Positions 1-10,263 of a stretch of 64,000 nt of DNA are shown here, piece by piece. Each line of letters opens with the position of its first letter. Within the stretch, counting starts at the first letter, position 1. Under the pieces are notes generated by a model, which was not told the origin of the DNA, did not search any database, and saw nothing but the letters and a program-made list of their open reading frames with translations. Source of the stretch: SAR92 clade bacterium H231 (GTDB lineage: Bacteria > Pseudomonadota > Gammaproteobacteria > Pseudomonadales > Porticoccaceae); assembly GCA_025153775.1 (NCBI GenBank), contig JAOALC010000002.1, positions 558,001 to 622,000 of the forward strand. Reading direction: 5' to 3'. A program made the position numbers and the translations under genes.

Positions 1-771
1 TACATCTGTGGGCAGGGGAATATTAACCCTAGCCATCAGCGCCTGCGCGGCGGGGATAAGGTCTGGCTCATAGAGTGACTTGCCAACTGGTTTGCCGGCC
101 GCAGCTAGAAAAGTATTTGCAATGCCGCCGCCTACAATAAGCTGATCAACTTTATCGGCCAATGTTTCCAAAACCAGTAACTTGGTCGAGACCTTGGATC
201 CCCCAACTATGGCAGCCACCGGTGCGGCCGGATTGGCTATGGCTTTTTCAAGAGCGTCTAGCTCCCGGGCCAGCAGCGGGCCAGCGCAGGCTACTGGCGC
301 ATATTTGGCTACGCCATGGGTTGAAGCCTGGGCGCGATGGGCTGTACCAAAGGCGTCCATCACAAAAATATCACAGAGCCTGGCATAGCCTTTGGCCAGG
401 GTATGGTCGTTTTTCTTTTCGCCGGGATTAAAGCGAACGTTTTCCAGCATCACCAGCTCGCCATTGGCCTGCTCCAGGCCATTGGTCCAGCTCTGCTCAA
501 GGCGCACTGGCTGACCCAGCAGCTCTCCCAGATGTTTGGCCACTGGCGCCATGCTGTACTGCTGGTCATATTCACCCTCGGTGGGTCGACCCAGATGGGA
601 CATCACAATAACCTTAGCGCCAGCGGCTAGAGCAAACTCTATGCCGGGAAGAGCAGCCCTTATTCTAGTGTCGCTGGTAACAACGCCCTCTCGAATTGGC
701 ACATTCAGGTCTTCGCGAATCAGTACCCGTTTGCCGGTTAAATCCAAATCGGTCATTAGCTTGAGAGTCAT
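1..771 (-). CDS. pgk: Phosphoglycerate kinase, N-terminal 257 residues (runs off left edge)
   Basis: Glycolytic and gluconeogenic enzyme that transfers phosphate between 1,3-bisphosphoglycerate and ADP in the cytoplasm. Reading the minus strand gives a protein starting [11 protein letters not shown] with the family signature of arginine- and histidine-bearing segments ([58 protein letters not shown]) in the normal order. The start at 771 has GGA eight bases upstream; Met6 is a possible alternative. The C-terminal nucleotide-binding lobe is outside the window. It lies 41 bases after epd, so tkt-epd-pgk is probably one transcript, as in many gammaproteobacteria. Confidence 0.95.
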   Translation of the reverse strand, partial: MTLKLMTDLDLTGKRVLIREDLNVPIREGVVTSDTRIRAALPGIEFALAAGAKVIVMSHLGRPTEGEYDQQYSMAPVAKHLGELLGQPVRLEQSWTNGLEQANGELVMLENVRFNPGEKKNDHTLAKGYARLCDIFVMDAFGTAHRAQASTHGVAKYAPVACAGPLLARELDALEKAIANPAAPVAAIVGGSKVSTKLLVLETLADKVDQLIVGGGIANTFLAAAGKPVGKSLYEPDLIPAAQALMARVNIPLPTDV

Positions 772-812
772 TACTATCCTTTTCAGTATTGGTCGTTATC
801 GAAGGGTGAAAA

Positions 813-1838
813 TCAGTTGTGCACTGGGGGCAGTTGGTACCAGTGCAGCATTGTGTCCAACATTCTATTAGCGTAACCCCATTCGTTATCGAACCAGATT
901 AACACTTTAACTAATTTTTTCTGGCTCACCCTGGTCTGGCTGGCATCCACAATACCGCTACGCGGATCATGGTTAAAATCGCAGGAGGCCAGGGGCTCTT
1001 CGGTATAGCCTAAAATGCCATCGAGTTCGCCAACTGCAGCGGCTGCCAGAGCGGCATTTACTGCCCTGATATCCACTTCTGAGTTGAGCATAACTGACAG
1101 GTCAATGGCGGACACATTAACTGTTGGCACCCGCATTGCCTGGGCTTGAAAGCGCCCGGTCAGTTCGGGCAGCAAACGATCTATGCCCAGTGCCAATCCT
1201 GTGTCCACGGGAATAATCGATTGCATAGCGGCGCGGGTTTTGCGCAGATCGGTGTGGTGGTAGGCGTCTATTACCGGCTGATCATTCATAGCAGAATGAA
1301 TGGTGGTGATTACACCGCCATCTATACCAAAGCTATCATTTAGCACTTTGATTACCGGTACCACGCAATTAGTCGAGCAGGACGCGGCAGAGACAATGGT
1401 CTGGTCGTCGCTTAAAAGATGTTGATTGATGCCATAGACAATGGTGGCATCTACTGTGGATTCGGCAGGTTGAGAAAATAAAACTCGCTTGGCACCGCTG
1501 GCCAGATGTAATTCCGCGGTCTGGCGGTCGCTAAAGCTACCGCTGCACTCCAGCACCAAGTCAATGTCCAGATCAGCCCATGGCAGCTGATCCAGCTGCT
1601 CATTGTGCAGTATTTGAATACTGTCGCCATTGACTGTAAGTGAATGGTCACTTCCATCAACAACCCCAGGAAATCTGCCATGAGTAGAATCATAGCGAGT
1701 TAAATGGGCAATTGTTTTACTGTCGGCCGGTTCATTGATAGCTACCACCTGCACAGAGCTACGAGCCCCTGATTCATAGAGGGCCCGCAATACTGAACGG
1801 CCTATGCGGCCATAGCCATTAATGGCTACGCGAATCAT
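813..1838 (-). CDS. epd: D-erythrose-4-phosphate dehydrogenase
   Basis: NAD-dependent oxidation of erythrose 4-phosphate to 4-phosphoerythronate, the first step of the DXP-dependent pyridoxal phosphate pathway. At 341 residues it has the GAPDH fold: the Rossmann motif NGYGRIGR at 7-14 and the catalytic Cys154 in ASCSTNC. Epd is favoured over glycolytic GAPDH by segments close to E. coli Epd, such as [26 protein letters not shown] and [11 protein letters not shown]. Its ATG overlaps the tkt stop (TAATG), implying translational coupling. Some GAPDH activity, or a role as the only GAPDH here, cannot be excluded from sequence alone. Confidence 0.9.
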   Translation of the reverse strand: MIRVAINGYGRIGRSVLRALYESGARSSVQVVAINEPADSKTIAHLTRYDSTHGRFPGVVDGSDHSLTVNGDSIQILHNEQLDQLPWADLDIDLVLECSGSFSDRQTAELHLASGAKRVLFSQPAESTVDATIVYGINQHLLSDDQTIVSAASCSTNCVVPVIKVLNDSFGIDGGVITTIHSAMNDQPVIDAYHHTDLRKTRAAMQSIIPVDTGLALGIDRLLPELTGRFQAQAMRVPTVNVSAIDLSVMLNSEVDIRAVNAALAAAAVGELDGILGYTEEPLASCDFNHDPRSGIVDASQTRVSQKKLVKVLIWFDNEWGYANRMLDTMLHWYQLPPVHN

Positions 1839-3832
1839 TAGCCAATTGCTTCCATAACATTGGAGATAACATTCTCAACCGTGAAACCAAACTCTTTCAT
1901 CAGAGCATCTCCCGGCGCGGACTCACCAAAGCTGGTCATACCCACAACCCGGCCGTCCAGGCCTACAAACTTATACCAGTAGTCTGCATGCAGAGCTTCC
2001 ACCGCAACTCTTGCCCGTATTGAGGGGGTCAGCACAGAGTCTCTGTAGGCCGCGTCCTGAGCGCTGAATATTTCAGCACAGGGCATGGACACAACGCGAA
2101 CCATGACGCCTTTGTCAGCTAGCTGTTCTGACGCCTTAACGGCCAGTTCAACTTCCGAGCCAGTGGCAATCAATATAGCCTGAGGTGCGTCACAGTCTTT
2201 AAGTATATAGCCACCACGAGCAATAGCCGCTACCTGCTCAGTGGAGCGTGGCATTGGAGCCAGCCCCTGACGGCTGAATACCAGCGCCGCAGGACCATCA
2301 CGACGCTCAATGGCACTTTTCCAGCTAACCGCAGATTCCACAGTGTCGCAGGGGCGCCAGGTGTGTAGGTTGGGCGTGGAGCGCAATGCACTCAGCTGCT
2401 CGACCGGCTGGTGTGTTGGACCATCTTCGCCCAGACCAATGGAGTCGTGGGTATAGACAAAGATGCTCTGCTGCTTCATCAGTGCCGCCATACGCACAGC
2501 GTTGCGGGCGTATTCCATAAACATCAGGAAGGTCGCGCCGTAATTAATAAAGCCACCGTGCAGCGCAATACCGTTCATCATGGCGCTCATACCAAACTCA
2601 CGCACGCCGTAATAGATGTAGTTGCCATTGGCGTTATCGCCAGTAATATCCTTGGAGCCTGACCAGATCGTGAGGTTAGACCCTGCCAGATCCGCAGATC
2701 CGCCCAACAATTCTGGCAGCAATGGACCATAGGCATTGAGACAGTTCTGGGAGGCTTTTCGGGAAGCCACTTTCTCCATCTTGTCCTGGCATTCTTGAAT
2801 ATAGGCATCAGCCTGGACGCTGAAGTCAGCTGGTAAATCACCGTTGGCACGGCGTTCAAACTCAGCAGCAAGCTCTGGATGGGCCGCGCGATAAGCTGCC
2901 AACTGCTCATTCCAGGCAGCCTGGGCAGCAGTGCCTTTCTCAACGCCGTTCCAACCAGCATAGTGATCGGCGGGAATTTCAAATGGCCCATGGGCCCAAC
3001 CCAGTTGCTCACGGGTCAGTGCCACCTCGTCTACACCCAGTGCAGCGCCGTGACAGTCTTCTTTGCCCTGCTTGTTGGGTGAGCCAAAGCCAATAATAGT
3101 TTTGCAGCAAATCAAAGTGGGCTTGCCGGTCTCGGCACAAGCCTGCTCAATCGCCGCCTTGATGGCATCGCTATCATGGCCATCTACATTGGGAATTACC
3201 TGCCAGCCGTAGGACTCAAATCGAGCTGGAGTGTCATCGCTAAACCAGCCTTCAACTTCACCATCGATGGAAATGCCGTTGTCATCATAAAATGCCACCA
3301 ACTTGCCGAGCTTTAATGTGCCAGCCAGGGAGCAGACTTCGTGAGAGATACCTTCCATAAGACAGCCATCACCGAGGAAGGTATAGGTATTGTGATCAAC
3401 AATTTCATGGCCGGGGCGATTAAACTGGCCCGCCAGTACCTTTTCCGCCAGTGCCATTCCCACAGCGTTACTAATGCCCTGGCCCAGAGGGCCGGTAGTA
3501 GTCTCTACCCCAGGGGCATAGCCGTATTCCGGATGGCCCGGAGTCTTGGAATGCAGCTGACGGAAGTTTTTAATTTCTTCAATAGGCAAATCATAGCCAC
3601 TGAGGTGTAACAGGGAGTACAGCAACATCGAGCCATGGCCATTGGACAGTACAAAGCGGTCGCGGTTGGCCCAGCTAGGGTCTGCCGGATTGTGGCTGAG
3701 ATAGTCGTTCCAGAGTACTTCAGCAATATCTGCCATGCCCATGGGGGCACCTGGATGTCCACTGTTAGCCTGTTGCACAGCATCCATACTGAGGGCGCGA
3801 ATAGCGTTGGCAAGGTCTCGACGTGAGGCCAT
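1838..3832 (-). CDS. tkt: Transketolase
   Basis: Thiamine-diphosphate enzyme of the pentose phosphate pathway that moves two-carbon ketol units between sugar phosphates and supplies erythrose 4-phosphate, the substrate of the next gene's product. The 664-residue length is full size. Visible motifs are GHPGAPMG near residue 25, the ThDP/Mg motif [12 protein letters not shown] around 155-166, and the pyrimidine-domain segment [17 protein letters not shown] Shine-Dalgarno AGGAG lies about nine bases before the ATG. It is the first gene of the leftward tkt-epd-pgk set and is divergent from the SahR-type regulator, with 166-184 bases of shared upstream region. Confidence 0.96.
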   Translation of the reverse strand: MASRRDLANAIRALSMDAVQQANSGHPGAPMGMADIAEVLWNDYLSHNPADPSWANRDRFVLSNGHGSMLLYSLLHLSGYDLPIEEIKNFRQLHSKTPGHPEYGYAPGVETTTGPLGQGISNAVGMALAEKVLAGQFNRPGHEIVDHNTYTFLGDGCLMEGISHEVCSLAGTLKLGKLVAFYDDNGISIDGEVEGWFSDDTPARFESYGWQVIPNVDGHDSDAIKAAIEQACAETGKPTLICCKTIIGFGSPNKQGKEDCHGAALGVDEVALTREQLGWAHGPFEIPADHYAGWNGVEKGTAAQAAWNEQLAAYRAAHPELAAEFERRANGDLPADFSVQADAYIQECQDKMEKVASRKASQNCLNAYGPLLPELLGGSADLAGSNLTIWSGSKDITGDNANGNYIYYGVREFGMSAMMNGIALHGGFINYGATFLMFMEYARNAVRMAALMKQQSIFVYTHDSIGLGEDGPTHQPVEQLSALRSTPNLHTWRPCDTVESAVSWKSAIERRDGPAALVFSRQGLAPMPRSTEQVAAIARGGYILKDCDAPQAILIATGSEVELAVKASEQLADKGVMVRVVSMPCAEIFSAQDAAYRDSVLTPSIRARVAVEALHADYWYKFVGLDGRVVGMTSFGESAPGDALMKEFGFTVENVISNVMEAIG

Positions 3833-3965
3833 GAAATATCACTCCTGAAACGGGAAATTAGAAAGACGTCATTGTCTCCCAGACCAGGTTGTCAGTAAAC
3901 CAATATTCAGTATTTGCACCTCTTTTTGGGTAGCTAGAATACTAAGTATATCCATGGCTTCGGGC

Positions 3966-3987
3966 TATATAAAAATATTTTGATATA
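3966..3987. promoter_or_regulatory. Palindromic operator candidate upstream of the SahR-type regulator
   Basis: A 22-bp AT-rich inverted repeat centred on AATATT, with 10 of 11 base pairs symmetric (only the 3971/3982 pair mismatches). It lies 29 bases before the ATG chosen for the ArsR-methyltransferase gene, overlapping where its promoter should be. ArsR-family repressors bind such symmetric sites, so autoregulation of the sahR-metK-ahcY set is a natural reading. No second copy was noticed before metK or metF. Confidence 0.5.
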
Positions 3988-4016
3988 TAAAAGCTGCTGT
4001 GCTAAAGTCCCGCCCC

Positions 4017-5006
4017 ATGACCAACCTCAGCCAGTTTGACAGTCAGCCGCGCTCAGCGACTGACACCCATGCTATTACAGCCCTGTGTAAGGCGGCTGGG
4101 GATCCATTGCGCATGCAAATTTTAAAAGTTTTGCAGCAAAACGCCTATGGCGTTCTGGAGCTCTGCCAGGTATTTGATATTCGCCAGCCGGCTATGAGCC
4201 ATCATCTCAAGATTCTGGCTAACTCCGGCCTGGTAGCAACGCGCCGTGAGGGCACAACTATCTTCTACCGCCGCAGCGAGACTCATCCAGATCCAGATTT
4301 GCAGCCTCTGCACCTGTGTCTGTTTAACAGTATCAATGAAGCGGCCCTAGATCCGGGCCTTCGCAACAGGCTTGAAAGCATTAACCATGAGCGCTCCGCT
4401 GCCTCTGTGGCCTTTTTTAACCAGAATGCCGAGCGGTTTGAACAGAACCAGGATTTAATTGCCAGCTGGGCAGACTACGGCGACAGCGTCGAAAGCTTTT
4501 TGGATAGCAGCCTGACAAATACTCAATCTGTTCTGGAAATTGGCCCCGGTTACGGGCAGTTTCTGGGCAAATTGTCCAGCCGCTTTGATCAGGTCACCGC
4601 GCTGGACAACTCTGCAGAGATGCTGGAGCGCTGCCGCAGCAGTGCCAAAGCGCTGGGGCTAGACAATATTAACTTCAAACTCGGTGATACCTCGCTAGCA
4701 CTCAACCAACAGATTAGCAGCGACTGCATATCTCTCAATATGGTACTGCACCATGTAGCAACACCTTCAGAAATTATCAGCGACTGTGCCCAGCTTCTTA
4801 GTTCAGGAGGGGTACTGCTAATCACTGATCTCTGCGCCCATGATCAGGAGTGGGTTAAAAAGGCCTGCGGCGATCTTTGGCTTGGCTTTGAGCCTCAGGA
4901 ATTAACTCGCTGGGCAAGTAGCGTTGAATTGACAGAGGGCAATAGCCTCTATCTGGCCCAGCGCAATGGTTTTCGTATTCAGCTTCGACAGTTTTTAAAA
5001 AGCTGA
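4017..5006 (+). CDS. sahR: ArsR-family regulator fused to a SAM-dependent methyltransferase-like domain (SahR type)
   Basis: Probable S-adenosylhomocysteine-responsive repressor of the methionine/SAM cycle. Residues about 20-95 form an ArsR winged helix (AAGDPLRMQILKVL, RQPAMSHHLKIL, GTTIFYRR). Residues about 165-320 form a class I methyltransferase-like domain with motif I VLEIGPGYGQFLG. The DNA-binding domain lacks the usual metal-binding cysteine pair in the recognition helix, which fits sensing a small molecule through the methyltransferase fold. It sits directly before metK and ahcY, as SahR genes do in Proteobacteria. The ATG at 4017 is chosen; a GTG at 3999 would add six residues. No clear Shine-Dalgarno is present for either start. 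Confidence 0.75.
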   Translation: MTNLSQFDSQPRSATDTHAITALCKAAGDPLRMQILKVLQQNAYGVLELCQVFDIRQPAMSHHLKILANSGLVATRREGTTIFYRRSETHPDPDLQPLHLCLFNSINEAALDPGLRNRLESINHERSAASVAFFNQNAERFEQNQDLIASWADYGDSVESFLDSSLTNTQSVLEIGPGYGQFLGKLSSRFDQVTALDNSAEMLERCRSSAKALGLDNINFKLGDTSLALNQQISSDCISLNMVLHHVATPSEIISDCAQLLSSGGVLLITDLCAHDQEWVKKACGDLWLGFEPQELTRWASSVELTEGNSLYLAQRNGFRIQLRQFLKS

Positions 5007-5070
5007 CTCTTTCAACTAACTCCGCCCAGTATTGATGGCGGGCAATACTTAAAACAGGAAAGTTTAACTT

Positions 5071-6225
5071 ATGTCTACTTACAATTTATTCACTTCTGAA
5101 TCTGTGTCCGAAGGACATCCAGACAAGATGGCCGACCAGATTTCTGATGCCGTTCTGGATGCCATTATTAAAGATGACCCCAACTCCCGCGTAGCGGTAG
5201 AGACTATGGTCAAAACCGGAATGGCAATAATCGCAGGCGAGGTGCGCACCAATACCTATGTTGACCTCGAGCAAATCGTGCGCGATGTAATTACCGATAT
5301 TGGTTATGACAGTTCAGATGTGGGATTTGATGGCAATAGCTGTGCTGTACTCAATGCTATTGGTAAACAGTCTGGGGATATAGCTCAGGGTGTAGACGAA
5401 GCCGAAGATAAAGATATTGGTGCTGGCGATCAGGGCCTGATGTTTGGCTATGCCAGTAACGAAACAGACGTGCTTATGCCTGCACCGATTTTCTACTCTC
5501 ACCGCCTTGTTGAGCGCCAAGCCCAGCTGCGCAAAAATGGCGTGCTGCCATGGTTGCGTCCAGATGCTAAAAGCCAGGTAACACTCCGCTATGATCAGGG
5601 CAAACCTGTAGCAATTGATGCCGTAGTGCTGTCAACTCAGCATGCGCCCAATATCAGTTTGCCTGATCTGCAAGAGGCAGTGCGCGAAGAGATTATCAAC
5701 CACGTACTTCCAGCCGAGTGGCTGCATGCTGATACCCAGTACCATATCAACCCAACTGGCCAATTTATTATTGGCGGGCCTATGGGAGACTGCGGCCTGA
5801 CCGGACGCAAAATCATTGTAGACACCTACGGCGGCATGGCTCATCACGGTGGTGGCGCCTTCTCCGGCAAAGATCCCACCAAAGTAGATCGCTCTGCAGC
5901 TTATGCAGGACGCTATGTAGCCAAAAATATTGTTGCGGCCGGCTTAGCTGATCGCTGTGAAATTCAGGTTTCCTACGCAATTGGCGTTTCTGAGCCCACC
6001 TCGATAAGTGTTGAGACCTATGGCACAGGCAAGCTTTCTAACGAAGAGATTATTGCTCTGGTTCGTGACAATTTTGACCTGCGCCCTAGAGGACTGATTG
6101 AGATGTTAGATCTGCGCCGACCCATCTACCAGCCCACCGCGTCCTACGGACACTTTGGCAGAGAAGAAGCAAACTTTACTTGGGAAAAAACTGACAAGGT
6201 TGAAGCGCTTAAAAAAGCTCTGTAA
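5071..6225 (+). CDS. metK: S-adenosylmethionine synthetase
   Basis: Makes S-adenosylmethionine from methionine and ATP. The 384-residue protein is full length, with [15 protein letters not shown] near the N-terminus, the ATP-binding [10 protein letters not shown] at about 118-127 and the P-loop-like [16 protein letters not shown] at about 260-275. AGGAAAG lies upstream of the ATG. It follows the SahR-type gene by 64 bases and precedes ahcY by 33, so the three are probably co-transcribed and controlled together by S-adenosylhomocysteine. Confidence 0.97.
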   Translation: MSTYNLFTSESVSEGHPDKMADQISDAVLDAIIKDDPNSRVAVETMVKTGMAIIAGEVRTNTYVDLEQIVRDVITDIGYDSSDVGFDGNSCAVLNAIGKQSGDIAQGVDEAEDKDIGAGDQGLMFGYASNETDVLMPAPIFYSHRLVERQAQLRKNGVLPWLRPDAKSQVTLRYDQGKPVAIDAVVLSTQHAPNISLPDLQEAVREEIINHVLPAEWLHADTQYHINPTGQFIIGGPMGDCGLTGRKIIVDTYGGMAHHGGGAFSGKDPTKVDRSAAYAGRYVAKNIVAAGLADRCEIQVSYAIGVSEPTSISVETYGTGKLSNEEIIALVRDNFDLRPRGLIEMLDLRRPIYQPTASYGHFGREEANFTWEKTDKVEALKKAL

Positions 6226-6258
6226 CCACAATTAATTATTTTTTAAAGGCAAATAGAA

Positions 6259-7653
6259 ATGACAGTAACAGCACAATCCACAAACAGCGATAAAGCATTT
6301 AGCGACTACAAGGTTGCAGATATTAGCCTTGCCGATTGGGGCAAGAAAGAAATTGCTATCGCTGAGACAGAAATGCCAGCCCTGATGGCTCTGCGTGACA
6401 AATATAGCGCAGAACAGCCTCTGGCGGACGCCCGAATTCTCGGCTGTATCCACATGACTATCCAGACGGCGGTTTTAATTGAAACTCTCGAGGCGCTCGG
6501 CGCTGAAGTACGCTGGACTTCATGTAATATCTTCTCAACTCAGGACCATGCCGCTGCCGCAATAGCTGCCAATGGCACTCCAGTTTTTGCCTGGAAAGGC
6601 GAGACAGAAGAAGAGTATGAGTGGTGCTTGGAGCAGCAGGTACTCAAAGATGGCGTGCCCTGGAATGCCAATATGATTCTCGACGACGGCGGCGATCTGA
6701 CCTCCTTGCTGCATCAGAAATATCCCCAAGTTCTGGAAGCGGTGCACGGCGTTACTGAAGAGACTACCACAGGCGTTCATCGTCTTTACGAGATGCTGGA
6801 AGCAGGCGAATTGAAAGTACCTGCCATCAATGTGAATGACTCGGTAACCAAATCTAAATGTGACAATAAGTACGGCTGTCGCCACAGCCTGAATGATGCA
6901 ATTAAGCGCGCTACAGACCACCTGCTGTCCGGCAAAAAAGCCGTGGTTGTTGGCTACGGCGATGTGGGCAAGGGCTCAGCCCAGTCACTTCGTCAGGAAG
7001 GCATGATTGTTAAGGTCACCGAATGTGATCCCATCTGCGCCATGCAGGCCTGTCTGGACGGCTTTGAAGTGGTTTCAACTTACAACGATGGCGATGTAGC
7101 CAAAGGTGTTAACACTGCCCTGCTCGCAAATACCGATATGCTGGTCACCACCACAGGTAACTACAATGTCTGTGACTCAGATATTTTGTCAGCACTGAAG
7201 AGCGGCTGCGTTGTGTGCAATATCGGCCACTTCGACAACGAGATCGATACTGCCTATATGCGCGGCACCTGGGAGTGGGAAGAAGTAAAACCCCAGGTAC
7301 ACAAAATCTATCGCAACCGTGCCGAAAATGATCATCTGCTGCTTTTGGCAGAGGGGCGCTTAGTTAACCTGGGCAATGCAACTGGTCACCCAAGCCGTAT
7401 TATGGATGGCTCTTTTGCCAATCAGGTTTTGGCACAGATCGAGCTGTACGCGCAAAAGTTTGCTGCTCAAGACGATGCAACTAAAGCTGAAATGCTGCGG
7501 GTTGAAGTATTGCCCAAGCACCTGGATGAAGAAGTGGCCCGTCATATGGTCGGTGGCTTTGGTGGTGTAATTACCCAGCTGACTCAGGCCCAGGCAGATT
7601 ATATTAATGTGCCTGTGGAAGGTCCGTACAAAGGCGATAGCTACAAGTATTGA
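6259..7653 (+). CDS. ahcY: Adenosylhomocysteinase (S-adenosylhomocysteine hydrolase)
   Basis: NAD-dependent reversible hydrolysis of S-adenosylhomocysteine to adenosine and homocysteine, which removes the product inhibitor of methyltransferases. The 464 residues carry [31 protein letters not shown] with the substrate-site Lys/Asp, the NAD motif [11 protein letters not shown] near 230-240, and the C-terminal Lys/Tyr end GDSYKY that reaches the neighbouring subunit in this family. It lies between metK and metF, completing the SAM recycling set. Confidence 0.97.
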   Translation: MTVTAQSTNSDKAFSDYKVADISLADWGKKEIAIAETEMPALMALRDKYSAEQPLADARILGCIHMTIQTAVLIETLEALGAEVRWTSCNIFSTQDHAAAAIAANGTPVFAWKGETEEEYEWCLEQQVLKDGVPWNANMILDDGGDLTSLLHQKYPQVLEAVHGVTEETTTGVHRLYEMLEAGELKVPAINVNDSVTKSKCDNKYGCRHSLNDAIKRATDHLLSGKKAVVVGYGDVGKGSAQSLRQEGMIVKVTECDPICAMQACLDGFEVVSTYNDGDVAKGVNTALLANTDMLVTTTGNYNVCDSDILSALKSGCVVCNIGHFDNEIDTAYMRGTWEWEEVKPQVHKIYRNRAENDHLLLLAEGRLVNLGNATGHPSRIMDGSFANQVLAQIELYAQKFAAQDDATKAEMLRVEVLPKHLDEEVARHMVGGFGGVITQLTQAQADYINVPVEGPYKGDSYKY

Positions 7654-7691
7654 TCCATACTGACAGCTAGCAGGATTGTTATTTCAAGCAT

Positions 7692-7746
7692 AGCGAAGGT
7701 CAGGGTGGCTAAGCCATTCGACCCTTCGCTGTGCTCAAGGTGACAG
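7692..7746. repeat. Intergenic hairpin repeat between ahcY and metF
   Basis: An imperfect hairpin is formed by AGCGAAGG (7692-7699) and CCTTCGCT (7723-7730), with an inner GGCTAAGCC. The right part, read on the minus strand (CTGTCACCTTGAGCACAGCGAAGG), resembles the repeat at 13245-13279. This looks like a dispersed intergenic repeat family. It is not followed by a U-run, so it is a poor terminator. It occupies much of the 162-base gap before metF, which otherwise shows only the metF ribosome-binding site AGGAAG. Confidence 0.5.
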
Positions 7747-7815
7747 TTAGCTACAGTCGTGCTCAGCGCAGCAAAGGGTTCCTCTCAGATTAACAGTTAA
7801 CAGGAAGTAAGTTTC

Positions 7816-8664
7816 ATGACGAACAGTCCTCATATAAGCTTTGAATTCTTCGCAGCAAAAACTGACGAAGGGATTGCCAAGCTTAAAACCACTGCTAGAG
7901 AACTGAACAAATTTAATCCTGAATTTTATTCAGTCACCTATGGTGCCGGTGGCTCCACCAGAGACACTACTAAAAACATTGTGCTTAGCCTGCAAACCGA
8001 TGGCTACAGCGCGGCACCCCATCTGTCTTTCGGTGGCGATACCGAGCAGGATGTTATTGAGCTGGTGCAGTCATACAAGGACGCGGGCATCAATAAATTG
8101 GTTGCCCTGCGCGGTGACCTGCCCTCTGGTATAGGTGGCACCAAACAGCTTGTCCATGCCAATGAATTAGTCTCGTTAATTCGCAAGCATAGCGGCGATC
8201 ACTTTGAAATATATGTGGCTGCCTATCCGGAGATTCATCCCGAAGCAGAGAGTTACAGCAAAGATATCTACTGGCTCGGAGAGAAATTTAAGGCTGGCGC
8301 TAACGGCGCCATCACACAATATTTCTATAACCCTGATGCCTACTTTAGATATATAGATGAGTGCACTAAAGTGGGTATTGATCAGCCTATACTGCCGGGC
8401 ATTATGCCGCTGACCAATTTCCATAATCTGATCCGCTTCTCTGATAATTGCGGAGCCGATATTCCACGCTGGCTGCGCTGGCAACTAAAAGAGCGCACCG
8501 ACAACCCGGATGATCTAGTTAAGTACGGGATTGATGTGGTGACTAGTCTATGTGAGAAATTATTGGCTGGCGGCGCACCTGGCTTGCACTTTTATACAAT
8601 GAACCAGTGGGAAATTACTGATACCCTGTGTCGTAATTTGGGCCTTCCTACCAAGGCTCTCTAA
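7816..8664 (+). CDS. metF: 5,10-methylenetetrahydrofolate reductase
   Basis: FAD-dependent reduction of 5,10-methylene-THF to 5-methyl-THF, the methyl donor for methionine synthase. The 282-residue TIM barrel begins ISFEFFAAKTDEG, the usual SFEFFPPK-type N-terminus, with TYGAGGSTRDTT, ALRGDLPSG, AAYPEIHPEA and PGIMPLTNF in family order, ending at APGLHFYTMNQ. The Shine-Dalgarno AGGAAG is nine bases before the ATG. It extends the metK-ahcY methyl-cycle cluster, though a 162-base gap with a hairpin repeat separates it from ahcY. Confidence 0.96.
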   Translation: MTNSPHISFEFFAAKTDEGIAKLKTTARELNKFNPEFYSVTYGAGGSTRDTTKNIVLSLQTDGYSAAPHLSFGGDTEQDVIELVQSYKDAGINKLVALRGDLPSGIGGTKQLVHANELVSLIRKHSGDHFEIYVAAYPEIHPEAESYSKDIYWLGEKFKAGANGAITQYFYNPDAYFRYIDECTKVGIDQPILPGIMPLTNFHNLIRFSDNCGADIPRWLRWQLKERTDNPDDLVKYGIDVVTSLCEKLLAGGAPGLHFYTMNQWEITDTLCRNLGLPTKAL

Positions 8665-8677
8665 TTATGAGTGAGCC

Positions 8678-9409
8678 ATGCGTATTCCGCGAATCTATAC
8701 CAACGCAAATTTGACCCCTGGCACCGACATCCAACTTGATGAAGGTGCTGCCCGTCATCTTACCTCAGCACTGCGCATGACCGCCGGACAGCAGATTATA
8801 CTGTTTAATGGTCAGGGCGGTGAGTACAGCGCAGAACTGGTGCAGGCAAAAAAAGGTAAGGCCAGTGCAATGGTTACTGGATTTACCGAGATAGATCGCG
8901 AATCGCCCCTGCAGATTCATCTGGCCATCGGCATCTCCCGGGGTGAGCGCATGGACTGGATTGTGCAAAAAGCCACAGAGCTGGGCGTCAACCAAATCAC
9001 CCCCCTATTTAGCGAGCGCTGCGAAGTAAAGCTGAGCGGAGAGCGCTTACAAAAACGTCTGGGCCACTGGCAGCAGGTAGCCATTAGTGCCTGTGAGCAG
9101 TCCCAGCGCAACAAGGTTCCCACCATCAACCCTGCAGTCTCTCTCACAGACTGGCTGTCTCTTTGCGACTCTAAATTAAAGCTTGTGCTACATCACCGCA
9201 CTGACCAGCGTCTGTCGACCATGGCCAATGGCGAGGGCAGCATAGGGCTATTAGTAGGCCCCGAAGGGGGTCTGAGCCAGGCAGAAATTGATCAGGCTTT
9301 AGGCAGTAACTTTTTAGCTCTCGCCCTAGGCCCCAGAGTATTGCGCACCGAAACCGCACCACTGGCAGCCATTAGTATTCTGCAATCGCTGTGGGGAGAC
9401 ATGGGTTAG
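8678..9409 (+). CDS. rsmE: 16S rRNA (uracil-1498-N3)-methyltransferase RsmE
   Basis: SPOUT-class methyltransferase that methylates U1498 of 16S rRNA using S-adenosylmethionine. The 243-residue protein has an N-terminal PUA-like domain (DEGAARHLTSALRM) and the trefoil-knot SAM site formed by LLVGPEGGLSQAE and LGPRVLRTETA, which are diagnostic for RsmE. It starts 13 bases after the metF stop, so it is probably read from the same transcript. Confidence 0.95.
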   Translation: MRIPRIYTNANLTPGTDIQLDEGAARHLTSALRMTAGQQIILFNGQGGEYSAELVQAKKGKASAMVTGFTEIDRESPLQIHLAIGISRGERMDWIVQKATELGVNQITPLFSERCEVKLSGERLQKRLGHWQQVAISACEQSQRNKVPTINPAVSLTDWLSLCDSKLKLVLHHRTDQRLSTMANGEGSIGLLVGPEGGLSQAEIDQALGSNFLALALGPRVLRTETAPLAAISILQSLWGDMG

Positions 9410-9420
9410 CCCGGGCCGCC

Positions 9421-10263
9421 ATGAAAAGGTTTGGTACCAACTGCAATACCCTGGGTCTGATATTACTCTGTTCGCCAGCAATCTGCTGGGCAGCGATTTT
9501 TGGCGACGGCAATCAGAGCAATGGCATTGAGGATCAACGGGTCAGCCCGCCAGCGAGACTGCTAAATGCTGTTGGCACCATTTATTGCGATGGCGGACTA
9601 AGAGGCACAGGCACTCACATCGATCTGGGAGCCGCCACCAACCACAGCCAACCTCTGTCTATTATTGTTACCGCAGCCCATGTGCTATTCGACCTGCAGT
9701 CCGGCGAGCCCTTTCAACATTGCAGCTATAGGCCGGAGAACAAGCGGCTCAAATCTGTGCCCTTTGCCGAGGTGTCGAGCCATAATTATCAGCCTCTGGG
9801 CAGGGATAAAATGCGTCAGTCAGAAACCGATATTGTGTTTGTTTCGCTGCAGCGCCCCCTGTACCAACAGCGCCTAAAACTCGGGATCTTCGAGCCCCCA
9901 GGCAGGCTCCAGTTGCTGGGCTACAACAGCAATAAAGAGCATATTAGCCTTAGCCAGAACTGCAGGAATTTCCTCTCTGCCACTTTTGTAAGTGAACACT
10001 TACTGTTACATAATTGCGACGCAAGCCGGGGCTCCTCTGGAGGGCCACTATTATTTCACTCCTCGGGGGGCAAAGCTATTGAGGTGGTTGCGATTCATGG
10101 CGGCACATTGTCTAGCCCAGCGAAAATAACTCCGCCACAGAGTATTGATGGCGCCCTAGCAGACCCTGAAAAATGGATTAATCAGGCCCGTAAAATTGAT
10201 TTGCTATTGCTCGCTCGACTGCAGCGATTTATTGCATATCTGCGTAAGGGTTCTGTTGATTAA
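9421..10263 (+). CDS. Secreted trypsin-like serine protease
   Basis: Chymotrypsin-fold (S1-like) protease, probably exported by Sec. The ATG at 9421 gives a signal peptide of about 24 residues (hydrophobic core TLGLILLCSPAICWA), whereas the upstream ATG at 9391 lies inside rsmE and would bury it. The catalytic triad is visible: His87 in TAAHVLF, Asp in ETDIVFVSL, and Ser in SRGSSGGPLLF. Several cysteines could form disulfides. It starts 11 bases after rsmE and its last 35 bases overlap the end of the convergent fabY. The substrate is unknown; export through the type II system encoded in this window is possible but unproven. Confidence 0.8.
   Translation: MKRFGTNCNTLGLILLCSPAICWAAIFGDGNQSNGIEDQRVSPPARLLNAVGTIYCDGGLRGTGTHIDLGAATNHSQPLSIIVTAAHVLFDLQSGEPFQHCSYRPENKRLKSVPFAEVSSHNYQPLGRDKMRQSETDIVFVSLQRPLYQQRLKLGIFEPPGRLQLLGYNSNKEHISLSQNCRNFLSATFVSEHLLLHNCDASRGSSGGPLLFHSSGGKAIEVVAIHGGTLSSPAKITPPQSIDGALADPEKWINQARKIDLLLLARLQRFIAYLRKGSVD

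Noticed and set aside
1838-3832. Multiple plus-strand frames across tkt
   Set aside because: They are shadow frames of a clear full-length transketolase.
7654-7815. Possible SAM or SAH riboswitch before metF (also considered before metK and ahcY)
   Set aside because: Only a dispersed hairpin repeat is seen before metF, and the metK and ahcY leaders are too short. No conserved riboswitch core was recognised, and a SahR-type regulator already explains control.
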